Assembly (NCBI GenBank): GCA_011390785.1
Contig: JAABRR010000007.1
Span: 97,793-161,792, forward strand
DNA from: Sphingobacteriia bacterium
Lineage (GTDB): Bacteria; Bacteroidota; Bacteroidia; Bacteroidales; UBA7960
Direction of reading: 5' to 3'
DNA: 64,000 nt
A model generated the notes under the pieces. The model was not told the DNA's origin and did not search any database. It saw only the letters and a program-made list of their open reading frames with translations. Below, piece after piece: positions 36,214 to 45,606 of this stretch. The translations under genes and the position numbers were made by a program. Position 1 is the stretch's first letter. Every line of letters begins with the position of its first letter.

Positions 36214-37260
36214 TCAGGGTAATTCTTCAAAAATAATTTCAAACTTCATATTTTTATTTGAGAAGTCTATTTTCTTTAAATAAATTTTGGCATTCATAGA
36301 AGAAACTTCTCTCAACATGTCAGAAAGTCCAGGTTGTGTTTGCTCAGTCAGGGTTTTAAGACGTAAGGTAGATTGTTCTGTGGTAAGGGTAATATGTTCC
36401 AGAAAATCTTGTGCAAATAATGCCCACAGGCCGTTATGGCTAACCAAGGGTCGGGTAAATGCAGGCCATTGCGGATTTACATATCTATAGACAAAAAGCG
36501 GATAGTTGATCTTTTTGCCCAGGAATTCAGAATCTATCAGTTCCCTGTTACCCTTTTTAATTGAGATGTAACTGGCATTTGCGTTCTGGCTGTCATGGTC
36601 TTGAATCGTCGAAATAATTTCGTAGGATGATTGCGGCTCAAAAGCGTCTCCCACCTGAGCTTCAATATAAAGAAGTTTCGCCATGCTGATTATTTTATCA
36701 GAAATACCCTTATTCACTGTGTTGACCGGCATGCCGGGCATGTAAGAAACCAAAACAATAGCTTCATTATAGCGTGTTAAATGTTTTTCAACAATGTTGA
36801 ATTGACTGCTGTCAGCCTCTAATCGTGATGTTATTCTGAAAAAAGTATCGAATCGTTGCCGGTAGCCTCTTTGGTAAACATCTTCCTGGTTAGATGTGAA
36901 AATATCCCGGATGTATTCTACTTTTGATTGGAAAAACATAGACGAAAGAACCCTGGCCCGGTAAAATGCTTGCTGTATCGCTTCTTCTTCAGGTATATCA
37001 GGATCAGAGATGCCAATAGCATAAATATTGTTATGAGATGATTGGGGTGGTTGAAAAAACCATTCTGGCAAAGTATCAGGAAAAAAACTTAGTGGGCCGG
37101 TATTCTTAAAGTTGCCGTATTGGGATTCCTGGTTGCTCCGGGTCTCTTTTTCGAATATATCGCGAAAGCGGGCTGAAGGATTTTGTGAAAAAACACTTCC
37201 TGTATTAAAAATCAATAGCCAAAACAGGAAGATTACAAAGGGATTACTTTTTACAAGCAT
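36214..37260 (-). CDS. Exported protein of unknown function (LPP20-like N-terminus)
   Basis: This 348-residue protein has a signal peptide (about 25 residues, ending near GSVFSQ). The region LPEWFFQPP, IYAIGISDPDIPEEEAIQQAFYRAR resembles the LPP20/lipoprotein-associated domain seen in other exported bacterial proteins. The rest is unrecognised. The frame closes at TGA (36214-36216) but remains open for 53 more codons (to TGA at 36052-36054). These codons read like protein (SETFATEPANHTFYIPSEYS, ending IKIFKLVRV), so the annotated C-terminus could be a recent nonsense mutation or a sequencing error. Confidence 0.7.
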   Translation of the reverse strand: MLVKSNPFVIFLFWLLIFNTGSVFSQNPSARFRDIFEKETRSNQESQYGNFKNTGPLSFFPDTLPEWFFQPPQSSHNNIYAIGISDPDIPEEEAIQQAFYRARVLSSMFFQSKVEYIRDIFTSNQEDVYQRGYRQRFDTFFRITSRLEADSSQFNIVEKHLTRYNEAIVLVSYMPGMPVNTVNKGISDKIISMAKLLYIEAQVGDAFEPQSSYEIISTIQDHDSQNANASYISIKKGNRELIDSEFLGKKINYPLFVYRYVNPQWPAFTRPLVSHNGLWALFAQDFLEHITLTTEQSTLRLKTLTEQTQPGLSDMLREVSSMNAKIYLKKIDFSNKNMKFEIIFEELP

Positions 37261-37392
37261 GGCTCAACTATTTTTTCACAACGCATTTGGCTTAAGGATA
37301 AGGTTCTTTTGCTGAAAGGGAAAAAAATGTCAAAATTTACACCCTTAAAATGCAAATATACGTGAAAATAACCAATGTCTAAATTTGGTTTG

Positions 37393-38469
37393 TTATTGCT
37401 TATAAACCACCGCATTGATATGCATACCCGCACCTACTGAAGCAAAAACAATAACATCATTATCATGGATAGTATGTTTTTCAAAACTCCCTTTCATTAC
37501 CATATCGTAAAGCGTAGGAACTGTTGCCACGGAGCTGTTGCCCAACTCATGAATGTTCATGGGCATAACGTCAGAAACATCCTGCTGTTTTTGGTATAAG
37601 CGGTAAAACCGTTTGATAATGGCTTCATCCATTTTTTCGTTGGCCTGATGAATCAATATTTTCTTAACATTTTCTACCGGAATATCTGTTTTGTCAAGAG
37701 CTGCTTTAATGGCATGGGGTACGTTGGTAATGGAGTATTCGTAGATTTTACGTCCGTGCATTTTTATATAACGTATATTATGGTCGCTTTCCGGTGCATT
37801 GGATTTACCCAAATAAAGATAATAAGCTTCATCTTTTGTATGCGAAACGGTGGCAGAAGATAAAATGCCCCTCTTTTCAGATTCTTCTTTTCCTTCAATA
37901 ACAGCTGCTCCGGCACCGTCAGAAAAGATCATTGTATCACGATCATATTTATCTGCCACCCTTGAAATAACATCAGCACCAATAACCAAAACTCTTTTCG
38001 CCAAACCTGATTTAATAAAAGAATCAGCCTGAATAATTCCCTGTACCCAACCAGGGCAGCCGAAAATAATATCATAAGCAACACAGGATGGATTTTTTAT
38101 TCCTAAAAGTTGTTTTACACGTGCTGCCAAACAAGGCAAAGTATCGGTTTGTATGGTGTTGGATTTTACATCACCAAAATTATGCGCCTGAATTATGTGA
38201 TCCAGTGTTTCAGGGTCAATCCCTGCGTCTTCAATAGCTTTTTTTGCAGCAATGGCAGCTATATCTGAACAGGTTTGGTTAGATTCAACCCATCGTCGTT
38301 CGGCAATACCTGTTATATCTTTGAACTTCTTAACTACTATTTCGCCCGGGCTATCAATGGCTGATTCATCTTTTTCAAAAAATGATTGCTTTACAAAATC
38401 GCTATTTTTTATTATAACGGTAGGAATATAGCTTCCGGTTCCAATAATTACACTGTTAAGGTATTGCAT
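37393..38469 (-). CDS. 3-oxoacyl-ACP synthase III family protein
   Basis: This 358-residue thiolase-fold protein has the KAS III triad: cysteine in IIFGCPGWVQG, histidine in KILIHQANEKM, and asparagine in ELGNSSVATVP. The family condenses acetyl-CoA or another acyl-CoA with malonyl-ACP. This is a divergent branch rather than housekeeping FabH (longer, with an altered N-terminus MQYLNSVIIGTGSYIP), so its substrate may differ. A TACTTTTG -7 element lies at 38545-38552 on the minus strand. It lies between the unknown exported protein and kbl, all on the minus strand. Confidence 0.85.
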   Translation of the reverse strand: MQYLNSVIIGTGSYIPTVIIKNSDFVKQSFFEKDESAIDSPGEIVVKKFKDITGIAERRWVESNQTCSDIAAIAAKKAIEDAGIDPETLDHIIQAHNFGDVKSNTIQTDTLPCLAARVKQLLGIKNPSCVAYDIIFGCPGWVQGIIQADSFIKSGLAKRVLVIGADVISRVADKYDRDTMIFSDGAGAAVIEGKEESEKRGILSSATVSHTKDEAYYLYLGKSNAPESDHNIRYIKMHGRKIYEYSITNVPHAIKAALDKTDIPVENVKKILIHQANEKMDEAIIKRFYRLYQKQQDVSDVMPMNIHELGNSSVATVPTLYDMVMKGSFEKHTIHDNDVIVFASVGAGMHINAVVYKQ

Positions 38470-38576
38470 AAAATCTGTTTTTTATATTTACTTTTTAATT
38501 ATATGATTATACGAAAGTTTTCTTTATATGTGATAACAAAATCGCAAAAGTAATAAATTTCAACAATTGTTTAAAA

Positions 38577-38617
38577 ATAAAACAGGCAGGATGCTTGCAT
38601 TTCATCCTACCTGTTTT
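38577..38617 (-). terminator. Terminator after kbl
   Basis: AAAACAGG-C-AGGATG pairs with CATCCT-A-CCTGTTTT, followed on the minus strand by T-rich sequence. It separates kbl from the KAS III gene. Confidence 0.75.
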
Positions 38618-38628
38618 GTTGGGGTTTT

Positions 38629-39816
38629 TCAAATCACCTTTAGTTCTTTTCCAACTTTAATAAAGGCTTCTATGGCTTTGTCAAGGTGGTGTTTTTCGTG
38701 AGCTGCTGAAAGCTGAATTCTGATACGGGCCTGCTCACGTGGCACAACCGGGAAATAGAACCCGATAACATAAATGCCCTCTTCGAGCATGCGGGCGGCA
38801 AATTTTTGAGATAGCGCAGCATCATAAAGCATTAACGCTACAATGGCAGAATCTGATGGTTTCAGATCGAAACCAGCTGCAGATATTTTCTCTCTAAAGT
38901 AAGCAGCATTATCCATCAATTTATCTCTGTATTTGGTGTTGTCAGCAATGAGATCAAAAACTGCCAGCGATGCACCCACAATTGCGGGACTTAAAGAATT
39001 GGAAAACAGGTAGGGCCGTGAGCGTTGTCTCAGCACCTCAATAATCTCTTTTTTCCCTGTAGTGAAGCCACCCAGGCCACCACCCAGCGCTTTGCCAAGG
39101 GTTCCGGTTATGATATCTATCTTATCCAAAACATTATGATATTCGGGGGCTCCCCGGCCAGTTTTTCCGATAAAGCCAGCCGAGTGGCATTCGTCGGTCA
39201 TAACCAGAGCATCATACTTTTCTGCAAGGGTGCAAATTTGATCCATTTTGGCTATATCGCCATCCATAGAAAAAACTCCGTCTGTTACGATAATTCTATG
39301 TCTCAGGGCCTGCGCAGCAATTAACTGCTTTTCCAGGTCAACCATATCGGCATGGGCATAACGGAAGCGGGCTGCTTTGCAAAGTCGCACACCGTCGATA
39401 ATGGATGCATGATTGAGCGCATCAGAAATGATGGCATCATTCTCATCGAAAAGGGGTTCAAAAACGCCACCATTGGCATCAAAGCAAGCAGCATATAAAA
39501 TGGTGTCTTCGGTGCCAAAAAAATCAGCAATTCTTTTCTCAAGTTCTTTGTGTATATCTTGGGTTCCGCAGATGAACCGCACGGAAGATAATCCATAACC
39601 ATGCGTTTCAAGAGCTTTTTTTGCACCATCAATTACCGATGGATGGTTAGATAATCCCAAATAATTATTTGCGCAGAAGTTTAATACTTTTTTGCCCGAA
39701 TCAAGGGTTATTTCCGCTTGTTGTGGGCTGGTAATAATTCTTTCTTTCTTAAACAAACCGGCATCATCAATTTCTTTCAACTGGGTTTGTAAATGCTCTT
39801 TGAGTTTTTCGTACAT
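38629..39816 (-). CDS. kbl: Glycine C-acetyltransferase (2-amino-3-ketobutyrate CoA ligase)
   Basis: This 395-residue PLP enzyme of the alpha-oxoamine synthase family has the conserved FCANNYLGLSNHP, DECHSAGFIGKTGRG, and PLP lysine in ITGTLGKALGGGLGG. The overall length and N-terminus match Kbl, which splits 2-amino-3-ketobutyrate with CoA to glycine and acetyl-CoA in threonine breakdown. The partner threonine dehydrogenase (tdh) is not nearby. Serine palmitoyltransferase-like relatives are a less likely alternative. Confidence 0.92.
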   Translation of the reverse strand: MYEKLKEHLQTQLKEIDDAGLFKKERIITSPQQAEITLDSGKKVLNFCANNYLGLSNHPSVIDGAKKALETHGYGLSSVRFICGTQDIHKELEKRIADFFGTEDTILYAACFDANGGVFEPLFDENDAIISDALNHASIIDGVRLCKAARFRYAHADMVDLEKQLIAAQALRHRIIVTDGVFSMDGDIAKMDQICTLAEKYDALVMTDECHSAGFIGKTGRGAPEYHNVLDKIDIITGTLGKALGGGLGGFTTGKKEIIEVLRQRSRPYLFSNSLSPAIVGASLAVFDLIADNTKYRDKLMDNAAYFREKISAAGFDLKPSDSAIVALMLYDAALSQKFAARMLEEGIYVIGFYFPVVPREQARIRIQLSAAHEKHHLDKAIEAFIKVGKELKVI

Positions 39817-39860
39817 AACTTTTATTTTTGTGTGTTTTGAAATTTTTATTAAGGGAATAG

Positions 39861-40006
39861 TAATCTATGAGTCCATTCCAAAAAGTAGCAGACCCCCCGA
39901 CCCCCTAAAAGGGGGAGTTTGTAACTAATTAAATTACAAAGCATTACGAATTCGGATTTGATGGTAATCATAAAAAATATATTTTTTGTAGTGGACTCAT
40001 CTATTA
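39861..40006. repeat. Small inverted-repeat element between kbl and the S41 protease gene
   Basis: The ends TAATctATGAGTCCA (39861-39875) and TGGACTCATctATTA (39992-40006) are inverted copies, 13 of 15 positions matching. The interior contains CCCCCTAAAAGGGGG and ACAAAGCATTACGAAT and has no open frame. Size, layout, and core resemble the element at 8484-8628. Confidence 0.6.
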
Positions 40007-40012
40007 ATGTTT

Positions 40013-41686
40013 TTATTTTCCTGGATTTAAGATGCTGTTATATTGTTCCTGATTCTGGAATAACTGGATTGCCTGTTCTATTTCAGGGTCGTGGCTAAGA
40101 GATGCGATGATACGTCCTTTTTGTTTGTAATAGCGTCCTACAATCTCATCTCTCAGTAGCATCTCTATCTCGTTGCGGTAGGTGATCAGATCATTCTCTT
40201 TGGTTTTGTTGATCTTTTCCTCGATAGACTGTAATTCGGCTTCAATTTCTTCAAGGAGATCTTCTTCTTTACTTCTTTTTTTCAGTAAATCTGCGAGGGA
40301 TTCAATTTCGGTTTCATAACCGTAGTCTTTACCTTTCAGAAAAGCAATAAAATTATTATAAATCTCATCAGTAATTTCAAACTCTTTGGCAGGAGGAATT
40401 TCACCATGGGTGCGATGATATTCGCTGGCAAACTCAAAAATATGAAATTTGGTAATGAGTGCAATTGAAATATCACTTAAGGACAAGGGATTAACAAAAA
40501 GATCTGGTTCAATGCCGCCACCATCATACACGGTTCTTCCATTGCTGGTGGTAAATGCTACTTTAAGAGAATCGGGTATAGTTGCAACGCTTCCGTCTTC
40601 ATTTTTATGAGCATAGTCAATTGCCTGAATACAACGGCCACTGGGTATATAGTATTTGGCAATGGTAACTTTAAGCTGGGTATTATAGCTAAGTGGGATT
40701 ACGTTTTGTACCAGCCCTTTTCCAAATGTTCTTTGCCCTAGAATCACCCCTCTATCAAGATCCTGAATAGCTCCTGCCACAATTTCTGATGCCGATGCGC
40801 TTGACCGGTCAACCAGCACTACCAGTGGAATGGTAGTATCAATAGCATTGTTAAGTGTACTATTAATCATGTTTCGTTCTTCAATTTTACCTTGTGTTTT
40901 TACCACTACCTGGCCTTTATCAACAAAAATATTAGTAATGTTAATAGCCTCGTGTAATAATCCACCGCCGTTTCCCCGCAAATCCAGAACAATATTTTGA
41001 AGATCATTTTCGGATTTTAGTGTATTAAAGGCTTCCTTCACTTCTTTTCCGGCATTTTGGGTAAATGAGCTAAGTCTTATATAGCCAGTATTCTCATTCA
41101 GCATACCATAGTAGGGTATGTTGTCAATTTTCACCACTTCGCGTGTCATAGTTTTGGTTATAGGCTCTTCAAAGCCCGCACGTTTAATAACTATTTCTAC
41201 TTCAGTACCTGGCTGTCCTTTTAAAAGGCTGCTTACTTCTTCCTGGTTACGCCCCTGTGCTGATTGGTTGTTGATCTCCAAAATTTTATCTCCGGGCATC
41301 AGTCCAGCTTTGTCAGCAGGAAATCCTTCGTAAGCTTCAGAAATAAAAATAAATTCGCCTCTACGCATTATTAAGGCACCAATACCGCCATATTGCCCGG
41401 TAGTCATAAACCGTACATCTTCTATATCAGATTCAGGAATGAAATTGGTATAAGGATCAAGCGAAGCCAGCATCTCATCGATTCCGGTTTTCATCAAACC
41501 AGCAGTATTTATCTCGTCAACATAGTTAATGGTGAGTTCACGAAAAAGAGTGGCAAATATATCGAGGTTTTTGGCTATCTCGAAATTCTTGTTAACAAAT
41601 CCGACTGAAATTAAGGAAGTACCTAACAGGGCAATAAACAATACAAGGGTTGCAGATTTAGTTTTAAAAGATTTTTTGTTCTTCAT
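40013..41686 (-). CDS. S41-family C-terminal processing peptidase
   Basis: This 557-residue protease has one N-terminal membrane anchor/signal (KSATLVLFIALLGTSLISVG), a PDZ domain (GGIGALIMRRGEFIFISEA, GLMPGDKILEINN), and the catalytic serine in VDRSSASASEIVAGA with the lysine in QRTFGKGLVQ. The C-terminal 150 residues are helical and charged. Tail-specific proteases of this type process exported proteins in the periplasm. The ATG at 41686 is preferred to one at 41752, which would overlap yidD. It follows yidD by 22 bases and probably belongs to the same operon. Confidence 0.93.
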   Translation of the reverse strand: MKNKKSFKTKSATLVLFIALLGTSLISVGFVNKNFEIAKNLDIFATLFRELTINYVDEINTAGLMKTGIDEMLASLDPYTNFIPESDIEDVRFMTTGQYGGIGALIMRRGEFIFISEAYEGFPADKAGLMPGDKILEINNQSAQGRNQEEVSSLLKGQPGTEVEIVIKRAGFEEPITKTMTREVVKIDNIPYYGMLNENTGYIRLSSFTQNAGKEVKEAFNTLKSENDLQNIVLDLRGNGGGLLHEAINITNIFVDKGQVVVKTQGKIEERNMINSTLNNAIDTTIPLVVLVDRSSASASEIVAGAIQDLDRGVILGQRTFGKGLVQNVIPLSYNTQLKVTIAKYYIPSGRCIQAIDYAHKNEDGSVATIPDSLKVAFTTSNGRTVYDGGGIEPDLFVNPLSLSDISIALITKFHIFEFASEYHRTHGEIPPAKEFEITDEIYNNFIAFLKGKDYGYETEIESLADLLKKRSKEEDLLEEIEAELQSIEEKINKTKENDLITYRNEIEMLLRDEIVGRYYKQKGRIIASLSHDPEIEQAIQLFQNQEQYNSILNPGK

Positions 41687-41708
41687 AATTGATGATGAGT
41701 TTATGTAA

Positions 41709-41987
41709 TTATTTTTTGATGTTATTTTCTTTCTTTTCAGGGACCGGATCATAGCCGCTACCGCCCCATGGGTTGCAAGATGCTATTCGCTTAATTGTAA
41801 GCCATCCGCCGTAAAAGGGGCCGTGCTTTTTAAGAGCTTCAATGCCATATTGAGAACAAGTAGGTGTATAACGGCAAGATGGAGGAAAATAGGGAGAAAT
41901 TGCTCCCTGGTAAAACCGGATGATCAAAATAAAGATATATTGCAATATTTTGCTGATGCCCTGGTATATATTTAGAAAAAATGGCAT
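41709..41987 (-). CDS. yidD: Membrane protein insertion efficiency factor YidD
   Basis: This 92-residue protein has an amphipathic N-terminal helix and the family signature [26 protein letters not shown], then [24 protein letters not shown], with the conserved cysteines. It assists YidC-dependent insertion. Its start abuts the rnpA stop, the conserved rnpA-yidD order. Confidence 0.95.
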   Translation of the reverse strand: MPFFLNIYQGISKILQYIFILIIRFYQGAISPYFPPSCRYTPTCSQYGIEALKKHGPFYGGWLTIKRIASCNPWGGSGYDPVPEKKENNIKK

Positions 41988-42530
41988 TCAGTCATTTTGT
42001 TGGATTAAAAAATTTTCTTGAATTCTTTGTAAAGATACAATGATTTTCTGTTCAATTTCTTTACTGGAAAGAATGGGTCTGGCAGTATAGATAAAGGCTA
42101 CAAGTAAAAAGCAATCTATTTGTTGCACAAACGTATACATAGAAATTTTATTTTTTCGATAGGCTTCTCTGGTTAATCTTTTAAGATGATTTCGCACAAC
42201 AGCTTTTTTATGAATTTTTGCCGGAACACCCACCAGACATTGAGCAGGATGGGTAAAGAAAGCGTTTTCGGGTATTTTTTTAAATGGATAGGATGGATTT
42301 TGTAATTTTTTCCATTGGGGTAAGTTGGATTGCGGAGCGTCAAAATATTCCAATGAATTCTTGAAGAAAACTTTCTCAAGATTGATATCAATGAGTTTCC
42401 AGTATACTTTAAATGGATAGCTGTGAAAAGTATTTCCCCGATCAAAAAGCAAATCTTTTAAGGAAAAATTGCACAACCGTTCTCTTTTTGAAAAGCCGTG
42501 TAATTTAAGGTTGGCTGATATCTTAGCCAT
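41988..42530 (-). CDS. rnpA: Ribonuclease P protein component (enlarged)
   Basis: This 180-residue protein starts at MAKISANLKLHGFSKRERLC and carries the RnpA signature KKAVVRNHLKRLTREAYR (residues about 108-125). RnpA binds the RNase P RNA and helps recognise pre-tRNA leaders. Typical RnpA has 110-135 residues. Here about 45-50 extra residues (about 48-95, including a DAPQSNLPQWKKLQNPSYPF stretch) lie between the second beta strand and the conserved core. The ATG at 42530 is preferred over one at 42578 that overlaps hemD. The position between hemD and yidD is standard for Bacteroidetes. Confidence 0.88.
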   Translation of the reverse strand: MAKISANLKLHGFSKRERLCNFSLKDLLFDRGNTFHSYPFKVYWKLIDINLEKVFFKNSLEYFDAPQSNLPQWKKLQNPSYPFKKIPENAFFTHPAQCLVGVPAKIHKKAVVRNHLKRLTREAYRKNKISMYTFVQQIDCFLLVAFIYTARPILSSKEIEQKIIVSLQRIQENFLIQQND

Positions 42531-42543
42531 ATTTAAATAGTTT

Positions 42544-43290
42544 TTATTTTTTGCCGTTGGACTGAAGAAATTGTTCAATGGCCATCGTCATGGAAGGTGC
42601 TTCGGGTGTAGGAGCTTTTATCTCAACAGGAAATCCTGCATCCTCACAAGCTTTTAGAGTACTTGCGCCAAAAGCGGCAAAAAGGTTATCTCCTTTTTTA
42701 TAGTCCGGGAAATTTTTAATCAAAGAATCTATTCCGAAAGGGCTGAAAAAAACGATCATTTGGAAATCATTAATGTTTATGTCATTAACTTCATCGGGTA
42801 CTGTTTTATAGATGGGTACAGCAACATGATTTACCTTATTGGCTTTTAATAATTCAGGAATCTCACTGGTATGATTGGCAGCACAAGGGAAAAAATAGTT
42901 CTCTGATTTCTGTTTTTTGATCAGTTCAAGCAGTTCAGGAAACTTACTATTGCCAAAAAAGATTTTTCTTTTGCGGTATTGCACATATTTTTGCAAGTAC
43001 AATGCAATGGCCTCACTTACGCAAAAGTACTTCATGGTTTCAGGAATAGTAACCCTGAGTTCGTCGCATAGGCTGAAAAAATGATCTACTGCGTGTTTAC
43101 TCGTAAATATTATGGCACTGTGATCCAGTACGTTTATTCGTTGCTTTCGAAACTCTTTATTGTCGATACGCTGAATTTTTATCAGCTTCCGAAAAACAAT
43201 ATTCAGGTTGAACTGCTTTGCCAGATCTGAGTATGGCGATTTTTCGTTTTCGGGCTGAGGCTGCGATATTAAAACGTTTTTAATTTTCAA
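42544..43290 (-). CDS. hemD: Uroporphyrinogen-III synthase
   Basis: This 248-residue two-domain protein matches the divergent Bacteroidetes HemD: KNVLISQPQPENEKSPYSDLAKQ at the start, IIFTSKHAVDHFF, and the second-domain IVFFSPFGIDSLI. HemD cyclises hydroxymethylbilane for tetrapyrrole synthesis. The start codon is TTG (43288-43290), supported by a good Shine-Dalgarno-like AAGGAGAG eight bases upstream, which is rare in this genome. It lies between DUF4271 and rnpA. Confidence 0.85.
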   Translation of the reverse strand: MKIKNVLISQPQPENEKSPYSDLAKQFNLNIVFRKLIKIQRIDNKEFRKQRINVLDHSAIIFTSKHAVDHFFSLCDELRVTIPETMKYFCVSEAIALYLQKYVQYRKRKIFFGNSKFPELLELIKKQKSENYFFPCAANHTSEIPELLKANKVNHVAVPIYKTVPDEVNDININDFQMIVFFSPFGIDSLIKNFPDYKKGDNLFAAFGASTLKACEDAGFPVEIKAPTPEAPSMTMAIEQFLQSNGKK

Positions 43291-43428
43291 GCTTGTTCTC
43301 TCCTTATTTATTTAATTTAACTCTTTTTGCTTTGGCTTTGAATGGATTGTTATCGTTTTTTATGTCTTTATTGTTTAATAAAAAGGATATTTGTTTGGGT
43401 TTTTAAAAAACTGCGTATTATATTTTTA

Positions 43429-44322
43429 TTAATAGATAAGGGTTTTAGAATATTTTATAAGAAAAAGAATAGGTGCAATTTCGACGGCGCAAAGATACAA
43501 AATTAAATGATAGACTGAAAAGCCCTTCATTGATAGTCCTATTCTGGCAACCTTAAATACCCTGAATAGTTCCATAATAATTAATACCCCCCATGCTGCT
43601 GTTAAAATATAGCCAGAACCATAGTTATGGTTAACAATGAGAAAGGGTAATAAAACTATTCCGGTAAATTTGTTTACCAAAAAGATGTTTCGCAAATATA
43701 ATTCAGTGGGATTTCCTGTTTTAAAAATCCAGGCAGTAAAATACATGAGCAGATACTTAAAAGCAAGAAAAATACTCAGAAGTGCCAGGGAAGCTGCCAG
43801 GAGTGTTAGTGTTCCAATGTGATGTAACAAATGAGAAATCTTATAGAAAACAATGCTTTGATAGAGTAGCAGGGAAAAACTCAGCAGATAATTAATGTAA
43901 AGAAACAAGGATACCCAATGATTAAGTAAGCCGGTTTCTCTTTCCAGATAATTAAAAAACCTTGAATCCCATGCTGCCAGTAAGGTTTCTTTAAAACGGA
44001 CAGGAAAAAGATACCTGGCTACTGCTACTACAAGTAAAGAAAACAAGATCCAGGATGTAATAATAATAGTAGATTGATCTTTAAGGCGTTGCTCTTCTAC
44101 AAACGGGATAGTTGCTTTAAGTTCGTGTGGATTGTCAAAGGCTGTTTTTTCCTGGTTATTTTCCGAAGCTACTGGAAAATCTGTTGAATAATCCTGATCA
44201 GAAAAAGTATTTTCTTCCTTTGAATTGGCATACATGGGATGTTCAAAAGGCAGTAATATCAGGTACAAAACTACAAGAAGAAAGGTGCTGTGGATTATAT
44301 TTTTTTGTTTTGCAACGCTCAT
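43429..44322 (-). CDS. DUF4271-family integral membrane protein
   Basis: This 297-residue protein has an N-terminal signal-like helix, a low-complexity polar region, and six or seven transmembrane helices. Its arrangement upstream of hemD and the membrane domain (YLNIFLVNKFTGIVLLPFLIV-like segment) match DUF4271, a Bacteroidetes-restricted family of unknown function. TACCTTTG at 44338-44345 on the minus strand is a good -7 element, which would give a very short leader before the ATG. It is the probable first gene of DUF4271-hemD-rnpA-yidD-S41 protease. Confidence 0.8.
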   Translation of the reverse strand: MSVAKQKNIIHSTFLLVVLYLILLPFEHPMYANSKEENTFSDQDYSTDFPVASENNQEKTAFDNPHELKATIPFVEEQRLKDQSTIIITSWILFSLLVVAVARYLFPVRFKETLLAAWDSRFFNYLERETGLLNHWVSLFLYINYLLSFSLLLYQSIVFYKISHLLHHIGTLTLLAASLALLSIFLAFKYLLMYFTAWIFKTGNPTELYLRNIFLVNKFTGIVLLPFLIVNHNYGSGYILTAAWGVLIIMELFRVFKVARIGLSMKGFSVYHLILYLCAVEIAPILFLIKYSKTLIY

Positions 44323-44406
44323 GCCTTAAAATTTTTGCAAAGGTAAAGCAATTTATATTATCCTAAAGTTCACCTTATAAAAGATTTTTATACAGATCAA
44401 GATAGA

Positions 44407-44453
44407 GATTAATCAGGAAGTATTTTTTTTACAAACATACTTCCTGATTAATC
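44407..44453. repeat. Perfect 17-base inverted repeat downstream of yitT
   Basis: GATTAATCAGGAAGTAT and ATACTTCCTGATTAATC are exact inverted copies separated by 13 bases. They lie 70 bases after the yitT stop and 85 bases before DUF4271. No T-run follows on either strand. It may act as an RNA-stabilising or terminating hairpin. Confidence 0.8.
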
Positions 44454-44524
44454 CTGGCTTTATTCAACAGATAGTATAAAGCTTTCTGCAGCTATTAAAA
44501 AAATAGTTTTTTTTAGTAAATAAA

Positions 44525-45397
44525 TTAGTACTTAATTGGATCAAAGCCTTTACCAAATACCCCCATAACGTTAGTAATGGAAATAAATGCATCCGGATCA
44601 ACCTGTTTAATGGTACGGAAAATCTGATTGCTCTCATACCTTCTTACTACAACCATTATTATATTACTTTCTTCTTTGCTATACCAGCCCTTTCCATTGA
44701 GTAGTGTTACTCCTCTGTTAATATCATTGGCAATTTGTTCAGCAATAATATCATGCTTTTTGCTAAAAATAAACATTTGTACACTCTGCCGGTGGCCCAT
44801 TAAAACCATATCAATAGCATAAGAAGCCACAGACATGACGACAAAACCATAGACTAAAACCTCAAGAGATTGAAACAAAAAATAGGAGCTGGAAATAATT
44901 ATTACATCCATGTAAAGTATCAGTTTCCCGGGGCTAATATTGCGGTATTTGTTGATTATCATAGCAATTATATCGGTTCCTCCGGTACTGCCCCCCTGCG
45001 AAAAAACCAATCCAACACTAGCTCCTCCCATAATTCCTCCAATAATAGCAGACATGAAACGATCATCAACAACAGGTTCTGTAATATATTGCTGAAGAAA
45101 ACCAAGAAAGAGCGATAATACTGCAACACCATACATAGTACGTATACCGAATGACAACCCTAGACTTTTAATACCCAGAATGATGAGCACAATATTGATG
45201 AGAAAGAATGTTACACCTACAGGAAACCCCGTGGCATAAAATATAAGCGTACTTAAACCTGTTACGCCACCCCCTACAATTTCTGAAGGGATAATAAAAG
45301 CTGTCCATGCCAACGCATTAACAAACAAGCCCAGTGTAATTATTGCGTAACTTTTTATTGAATTCCAGATAGGTGTACGTTCTTTATTAAATTTCAT
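44525..45397 (-). CDS. YitT-family membrane protein
   Basis: This 290-residue protein has five or six transmembrane helices with the family motifs GGGVTGLSTLIFYATG and GGSTGGTDIIAMI, then a soluble DUF2179 domain at the C-terminus (KKHDIIAEQIANDINRGVTLLNGKGWYSKEE). The function is unsettled; membrane transport of small solutes has been proposed. A TACTTTTG element at 45454-45461 on the minus strand is a likely -7 element. Confidence 0.9.
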   Translation of the reverse strand: MKFNKERTPIWNSIKSYAIITLGLFVNALAWTAFIIPSEIVGGGVTGLSTLIFYATGFPVGVTFFLINIVLIILGIKSLGLSFGIRTMYGVAVLSLFLGFLQQYITEPVVDDRFMSAIIGGIMGGASVGLVFSQGGSTGGTDIIAMIINKYRNISPGKLILYMDVIIISSSYFLFQSLEVLVYGFVVMSVASYAIDMVLMGHRQSVQMFIFSKKHDIIAEQIANDINRGVTLLNGKGWYSKEESNIIMVVVRRYESNQIFRTIKQVDPDAFISITNVMGVFGKGFDPIKY

Positions 45398-45606
45398 AAA
45401 AATATGATATTTAGTGGGTTGCGATTTTTAAAATTGCTTGGTGTTTGTGGCTGCAAAAGTAATCAAAGACTTCTGAAAAGATAAAAAAACTTAACCCCTA
45501 AATTAGTGCACTCTTTTTTTTGTAATTTTGAAGGCAAAGGCCTGTTTTTAAAACCATTTGGCCTCTTTAAATTCTTAGGTTTAAAGCTATTTAAAAATTT
45601 TATGCT

